Assembly (NCBI RefSeq): GCF_950023065.1
Contig: NC_088677.1
Location: 13,906,001 to 13,970,000 of the forward strand
Source: Planococcus citri
Taxonomy: Eukaryota > Arthropoda > Insecta > Hemiptera > Pseudococcidae
DNA length: 64,000 nucleotides
Direction of reading: 5' to 3'
Shown here: positions 58,400-64,000 of the stretch, piece after piece
How positions within the stretch are numbered: position 1 is the stretch's first letter
How the letters are laid out: each line of letters begins with the position of its first letter
The notes under the pieces: generated by a model
Database searches by the model: none
What the model was told of the DNA's origin: nothing
The model's input: the letters and a program-made list of their open reading frames with translations, nothing else
Program-made: the position numbers and the translations under genes

Positions 58400-58720
58400 T
58401 TCCGACCTGTTTAACGAGTTTATCTGCATTCGAGTCGATTTATAGACAGACACTTCGAGTATTTACATTTTTTTGACCAGTATATTTTTTAATGATAACC
58501 GGAGAACGCTGGTTAAAAAACATTTTCAAGTTGTCCTTTAGGAAATTCGCTCCAATGTGGATAAACCCTTCAACAGATCGAGAATGAGCCACTGCTCGAT
58601 TTTTGGCGATCTCGGTTGATTTCCGTGCCTTTTGGAGGAATTGAGAAATTGTGGAGGAATCGAAAATCTTACTGGAGGCTCTAGAGTGATCAGAAAGGTG
58701 AAATTTGATTTGACGAAGTT
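58400..58720 (-). pseudogene. Copy of the family 2 ORF peptide
   Basis: The minus-strand frame reads QFLQKARKSTEIAKNRAVAH, then SRSVEGFIHIGANFLKDNLK. This segment is open and very close to the copy at 42 kb. The downstream EKYTGQ part is out of frame. Confidence 0.4.
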
Positions 58721-59349
58721 CACGTTTGTTTTAAGCCTGATTGTTATGCCTATTATGTTTCTCAAAGGAAAAAAACAAACAAAAGATTTAGGTACAATAA
58801 ACATGCAGTTAATGGCGTGTATATAAATGAATGGAGGGTGAGATAATTCATTTAAAATTCATGAACTGTTTTTCAAACTTGCAAAGTAAAATTGAAAAAT
58901 TTTACGTCATCTTACCTACTTTTTTTTGCTGAAAAAATAAATTTCTTTGATTTATTATATTATGCGGTTTGATGAAGTTCATGTTAGTTTCAGGACTGAT
59001 TGTGATCAGTTTTAAATAATTAGGTTTCTCTGGGGGAAAAAACGTAGGTAATTGCCCAAAATTGTCAGGTTTCAATTTTCAAAAATTCGTCTAAAATCCA
59101 GAAATCAATTTTGACAGCTCAAATTTAGTCCATGGGTGGTTCAGACAATACTTTTTTGTCTGTACTTTCAACGTTAATTTGAAACTTGAGTTTTCGACTT
59201 GAAAGTTGAATGAAATAATTTGCATTTCAATATCACCGATCCGCATTCTTACTAAAACCGAATGCGAGATTGATTTGGAAATGAATTTTTATGCGTTGAT
59301 TTAGCAAAAGTGAAATATTTTCATTTAGGTAGGTATCTGATCTGTTCTT

Positions 59350-61651
59350 ACGATATTTTTGTACCCATATTCCCGGTTCCTTTGTCAACATAGTTGCGAG
59401 TATGCGAGTGTGGGCAAACATAATTCGCAACTTCGCAAGTAGGCCGGTAAAAATTTACGAGTCCTTCAGCGAAGTTGCGAACCAGATGTGCTGCTGCTCG
59501 CAAGTTCGCAAGTTGCAAGTATGCGAGCATGAACAACTCTGATTCGCAACTTTGCAAGTAGGCTGGTAAAAATTTACAAATCCATTCTGCAAAGTTGCGA
59601 ACGAAATATGCTGCAGCTCGCATGTTCGCAAGTTGCGAATAGGCGAGCGTGGGCAAACATAATTCGCAACTTTGCAAGTAGGCCGGTGAAAATTTACACG
59701 TCCATTCTGTGAAGTTGCGAACCAAATGTACTGCTGCTCGCATTTTCGCAAGTTGCAAGTATGCGAGCATGAGCAACTCTGATTCGCAATTTCGCAAATA
59801 GATCGGTGAAAATTTACAAATCCATTCTGCGAAGCTGCGAACGAGATATGCTGCAGCTCGCATGTTCGCAAGTTGCGAGTATGCGAGCATAAGCAACTCT
59901 GATTCGCAATTTCGCAAATAGACCGGTGAAAATTTACAAGTTCATTCTGCGAAGTTGCGAACCAGATGTGCTGCTGCTCGCAAGTTCGCAAGTTGCAAGT
60001 ATGCGAGCGTGGGCAACTCTGGATTCGTAACTTTGCAAGTAGGCCGGTGAAAATTTACAAATCCATTCTGCAAAGTTGCGAACCAGATGTGCTGCTGCTC
60101 GCATGTTCGCAAGTTGCAAGTATGCGAGCCTGAGCAACTCTGATTCGCAATTTCGCAAATAGATCGGTGAAAATTTACAAATCCATTCTGCAAAGTTGCG
60201 AACCAGATGTGCTGCTGCTCGCATGTTCGCAAGTTGCAAGTATGCGAGCCTGAGCAACTCTGATTCGCAATTTCGCAAATAGATCGGTGAAAATTTACAA
60301 ATCCATTCTGCAAAGTTGCGAACCAAATGTGCTGCTGCTCGCATGTTCGCAAGTTGCGAGTATGCGAGCGTGGGCAACCATAATTCGCAACTTCGCAAGT
60401 AGGCTGGTAAAAATTTACGAATCCATTCTACGAAGTTGCAAACCAAATGTGCTGCTGCTCGCATGTTCGCAAGTTGCAAGTATGCGAGCATGAGCAACTC
60501 TGATTCGCAATTTCGCAAATAGACCGGAGAAAATTTACAGATCCATTTTGAGATAGGTGAAATTCGACGTTATGAAATTGGATTTCTGAAAATAAAGCAC
60601 CTACGGCTGGAATTAAGGAATTGGTTTTATGTTTTTTCAATTTTCTGAGAAGAAGAGGAGAGATGGGGTTTCATTTAAAATCCCTAACTACATATTTTTC
60701 AAACCTGCAAGTAAAATTGAAAAATTTTACGTCATCTTACCTATTTTGTTTTGCTGAGGAAAATTACTTGAAGGCAGGCCATTTGGATTTTTAATTTTTA
60801 TAAAAATTCGTAAAAATCTAAAAACAGATTTTGACAGCTGAAAAATATTGGCTATCGGGGTTTCGGATCATATTTATTTTTTTCAAAAAATCACGATTGT
60901 GTTCAAACAAACGTGGAATATTGTCACCCTTTTCTCTTTTTCATGTAGCTACACGCGATGGAAAAATTCTAAAAAACTGCATATGGATTTCTGAACATAC
61001 CTTACGGCTGGAATGGAGAAATTGGGTTTATTGTTTTGTAATTTTCTGGAAAGAGGAGGGGAGAGGGGGTTCATTCAAAATTATGAACTCTGTTTTTCAA
61101 ATTTTCAAGTATGTAAAATTGAATAATTTTACGTCATCTTACCTATTATTACTTTTTTTTGCTGAAGAAAATCTAGTAACAAAAGGTCTTCGATGAAAAT
61201 TTTCCAAAATCTAACCGCATCGATTAAATTTGAAAAATCAGTATTACTGATGAAATGAACAAAATTTGTTAAATACCTATGTACGTACTTTCTAAATTTT
61301 TTGAGTGGATTTTCCATGAATGACGATGAAGAGATGAGAGGAAATTGCGGCGCAACATGTGCTTAAGGTTCTTCAGAACTCGTGAAAGGACCTCTAAAGA
61401 ATGCTAAGGAATTTCTGCGTATTAATTTAAAGAATCTTTTGACCCATAACATCTACTGTCATCTTTGAAAAAGATGCCTGCAGTTGTTTTCGTCAATGAT
61501 AACGAAAATTGGGGGGGGGAGGAATTATTTAAAAAATAATCAATAAATGAGAAATCAGCTTCAGGTTGATATTTAAAAGCGAACTTGGCAACCAATGCAA
61601 CCATCAACCAGTATGGTGAAAGCAATTAATGCAAAAACTATCTTGCAATCA
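59350..61651 (+). repeat. Segmental duplication, copy B
   Basis: This pairs with 51,340-53,580 at an offset of about 8.0-8.4 kb. It differs by three more minisatellite units and by loss of about 265 bases after the array (GACGTTATGAA joins directly to ATTGGATTTCTG). It also lost about 35 bases near 61,520. After TTGCAATCAG at 61,651 the copies diverge. Confidence 0.7.
59394..60545. repeat. 120 bp minisatellite array 2 (~9.6 units)
   Basis: The same unit as at 51,381-52,166, with mostly substitutions between units and near-identical neighbours around 60,060-60,300. Open minus-strand frames of up to 194 codons result from the multiple-of-three period. Confidence 0.9.
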
Positions 61652-63639
61652 GAGCCAGAGTGATGAGGATGAAGGTGAAATTAGATTTGACGACGTTCAT
61701 GTATATGTTTTATAAGCCTGATTGTCACGCCTATTATGTTTCTCAAAGGAAAAAAACAAACAAAAACAACATTATTCGCCCAAAATAGTCGGTTTTTAAT
61801 TTTTGAAAATCTTTCGAAAATCAAAAATCAAATTTTGACAGGTTAAATTTTTGGATTTGGAGGTTTCAGACTATATTTTTTCAAAAAATCGTGATTTAGG
61901 TACAATAAACATAAAGTTAATGGAGTGTAAATAAATGAAGATTGAAGGGCGAGGCGGTTCATTTAAAATTCTGAACTGTAAACTTGAAAAATTTTACGTC
62001 ATCTTACCTATGACTTTTTTTTGCTGAAAAAAATAAATAACTGGAATTTCACTTAATGTTTCTCTGGAACAAAAGTAGGTAATTGCCCAAAATTGTCAGC
62101 TTTTAATTTTCAAATATTCGTCAAAAACAAAAAATCAAATTTTAACATCCGAAATTTTATCTATGGGACCTCAGACCATTTTTTTTTTTCAATCAGTTTT
62201 ACTGTGTAAGAGATAAAAGAAGTGTAGTCTGTACTTTCAACGCTATTTGGAAACTTGAATTTTCAACTTGAAAGTTCAACGTTCAATTTCAAAATATTTT
62301 TTATAATTTTCATTTTCTATTACTTAAGTGAGTACCCAAATGATCAATCACCGATTCGCATTTTTACTGAAACCGAAAGCGAAATTGATTTGGAAATGAA
62401 TTTTTATGCTTTGATTTATCAAAAAAGAATTATTTTTATTTATTCAAGGCTGATGAAAGCAGTGCAGCTATCCACAACTTGCAATAAGTAGCCTATGTTG
62501 ACAGTTCAGAAAGTTGGAAAGAAATTCAAAAGTGACCAATCAACTGCATGTAAGCAAAATGCTAAAACTCTTCTGCGATCAGGAAAATTTGTTTACTTAA
62601 TTCTGATGAGTTCGTTATAGTTTCTTGTTTTGATGGTTAGTTCGATTTTTTGTATTCTTGAAGAAATTATAGTGTTCCTTACTTGATTTTTTTTCAAAGA
62701 ATTTTCATGCACCCTTGCAAATAAACCCTTTCTGCAAACACGTAGCCGAAATTCCCCCACTTTGGTGACTTCGCCGATACTCGACGAAGTGGACAAAGCG
62801 ATATTTTCTTAGCATTTATAAAATACCTACAGTGGTAACTATTCAGTTTCAATGTGAAAACATGAGTAGAGTAGACCACATGGAAAATGATATTTGAAAC
62901 AAATTAGGACCTCTGCACTTTAGAAGATCATAAACAGAAAAATGTAAACGTTTGCTTACTGAATCGTATTTGATTGAAAATTCTCATTATTTATCGCATT
63001 TCTGTTGTTGCAGACAACTCTCTGAACTCCTTCTACTCTCTAAAATCGACCTCCAGAATCGATGTGAGACCGATTTTTAGTCATTCTTGATCCTTTAGCA
63101 AAAATTGATTTTTAAGCATTCTGGAACTGTCTCAGATATATTTACATAATGACGTTGTATAATCAACTTAGTGATTTTACAAGACTAGAAACTCACTGAA
63201 AAGAGATCACAATTGATGCTGGAATTCTACTTTAAGCGCTGGGGGAATTCTTAAATTATTTCTCATGAATGTGGGTAGTTTACGATTTTTTTTTACTTGT
63301 AATGTGAGGGGTGAGGGGTGTTCAGAGAGCAAGCAGACTTGTTTTTCAATTTTTGCGATTCGATAGAGCTTACAAGGGAAGCTCTTGAAGTGGCCGCATC
63401 CGATTTGAACCATTGAACGAGATCGCGATTTTTGAGTTGAGCATGGTCTAGCCCCCCTCCCCCACCCTCACACAAGCTTAAGCTGTCCAATTCGACTTTA
63501 CGATTTTCATTGAATTTTTGAAAAATAAAGATCAACCATTTTTGTTGATTTATGCTTGATACTTATTTTGTTAATTTTATACCTATAGATACTAATTGAA
63601 TAAAAGTGATGAAAAAAAATTGCAAAGAAAGTAATACCA

Positions 63640-64000
63640 ACTTCTCCGAACGGAATTTCACCATTTTCGGCAATTCTGGAGCCTCCAGCGGGATTTTAGT
63701 TTTCACCAGAATTCAAACATGTCTCCAGAGGACGTGGAAAATCAATTTGTGCCGCTAAAAATCAAATTGTGTATTGTTTCCGACCTGTTTAACGAGTTTT
63801 TATCTGAATTTGAGTCGATTTTATAGGCAGAGATTTCGAGTGCATTTTTTTTGACCAGAATAAGTACATATTATTTTTTTTAATGGTAGCAGGAGAGCCT
63901 TGGTCAAAAAACGTGTTCATTCAAGTTATCCGCCAGGAAGTTGGCTCCTATTTGGGTATCGAGAATCAGCCACTGCTCGATTTTTAGCGGCATCAATTGA
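63640..64000 (-). pseudogene. Partial, rearranged copy of the family 2 ORF region at the window edge
   Basis: GCCTCCAGCGGGATTTTAG marks the usual block. The minus-strand peptide near the end (SIDAAKNRAVADSRY) matches the start of the conserved segment, but the VEGFI part is deleted. The copy runs out of the window. Confidence 0.35.

Larger units (their letters stand above)
40771..64000. repeat. Repeat family 2: ~4 kb recurring units
   Basis: Blocks recur in nearly constant order. GGAGCCTCCAGCGTGATTTT-type sequence is near 42,125, 45,600, 54,015, 58,305 and 63,680. Sequence with AACTTGAGTTTTCGACTTG is near 43,065, 50,355, 54,780, 59,180 and 62,250. GCCTATGTTGAAAGTTG is near 43,485 and 56,050. 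ATCGGGGTTTCGGATCATAT-type sequence is near 44,120, 52,745, 56,570 and 60,850. GATGCCTGCAGTTGTTTTCG is near 45,020, 53,370, 57,630 and 61,475. Copies are diverged and variously interrupted. The first block (40,771-41,200) is matched by 62,800-63,180. Stretches not covered by other entries hold only these blocks. Confidence 0.75.

Noticed and set aside
59348..60518. Overlapping minus-strand frames of 136-194 codons with Cys/His-rich repeats (RTCEQQHIWFATS)
   Set aside because: They fall exactly on the 120 bp minisatellite, several frames are open at once and each is a by-product of the multiple-of-three period. There is no start or splice context.

Overview
This window reads as AT-rich nuclear DNA of an animal, most likely an insect. 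It has no operons or bacterial-type genes. It carries GT-AG split exon remnants on the minus strand, a Ty1/copia retrotransposon, several foldback (MITE-like) elements and frequent TACC/TAGG and TACTCGTA words. A hemipteran such as a scale insect or mealybug would fit, but nothing in the sequence proves it. No intact host protein-coding gene was found in the 64 kb. The window is almost entirely repeats, as in heterochromatin or an amplified non-essential region.

Layout. 1-915 is a cluster of the palindrome GCTAGC. About 926-22,060 is repeat family 1: a mosaic of shuffled blocks repeated every 2-4 kb. These blocks include minus-strand exon-like pieces with consensus splice donors. Three resemble the start of an RNase H1 domain, and others come from proteins I do not recognise. 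The region also holds a Ty3/Gypsy reverse transcriptase fragment, a solo-LTR-like insertion and several long inverted repeats. About 22,070-38,460 is a tandem array of a ~310 bp unit, which also occurs singly in family 1. A complete, very young copia-type element (26,171-33,867) sits inside one unit. 38,461-40,770 shows nothing I can name. About 40,771 to the end is repeat family 2: ~4 kb units with their own minus-strand ORF remnants. Family 2 is interrupted by adjacent MITEs (41.2-41.6 kb), a 3.7 kb composite insertion (46.5-50.2 kb), two arrays of a 120 bp minisatellite (51.4 and 59.4 kb) and a gene-derived fragment (54.9-56.0 kb).

The only apparently functional genes are those of the copia-type element. 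Its two 270 bp LTRs look identical and it is flanked by a GAAAT target duplication. Gag, with CCHC-type zinc knuckles, is followed in the same frame by a protease-integrase-reverse transcriptase-RNase H polyprotein. A single TAA separates them, so Pol would need stop-codon readthrough or splicing. An unusually long 2.16 kb leader precedes gag.

The most interesting points are the gag-TAA-pol arrangement, the amplified exon-intron remnants in family 1, the conserved peptide repeated through family 2, and the set of inverted-repeat insertions whose empty sites can be read from sister repeat copies in the same window.
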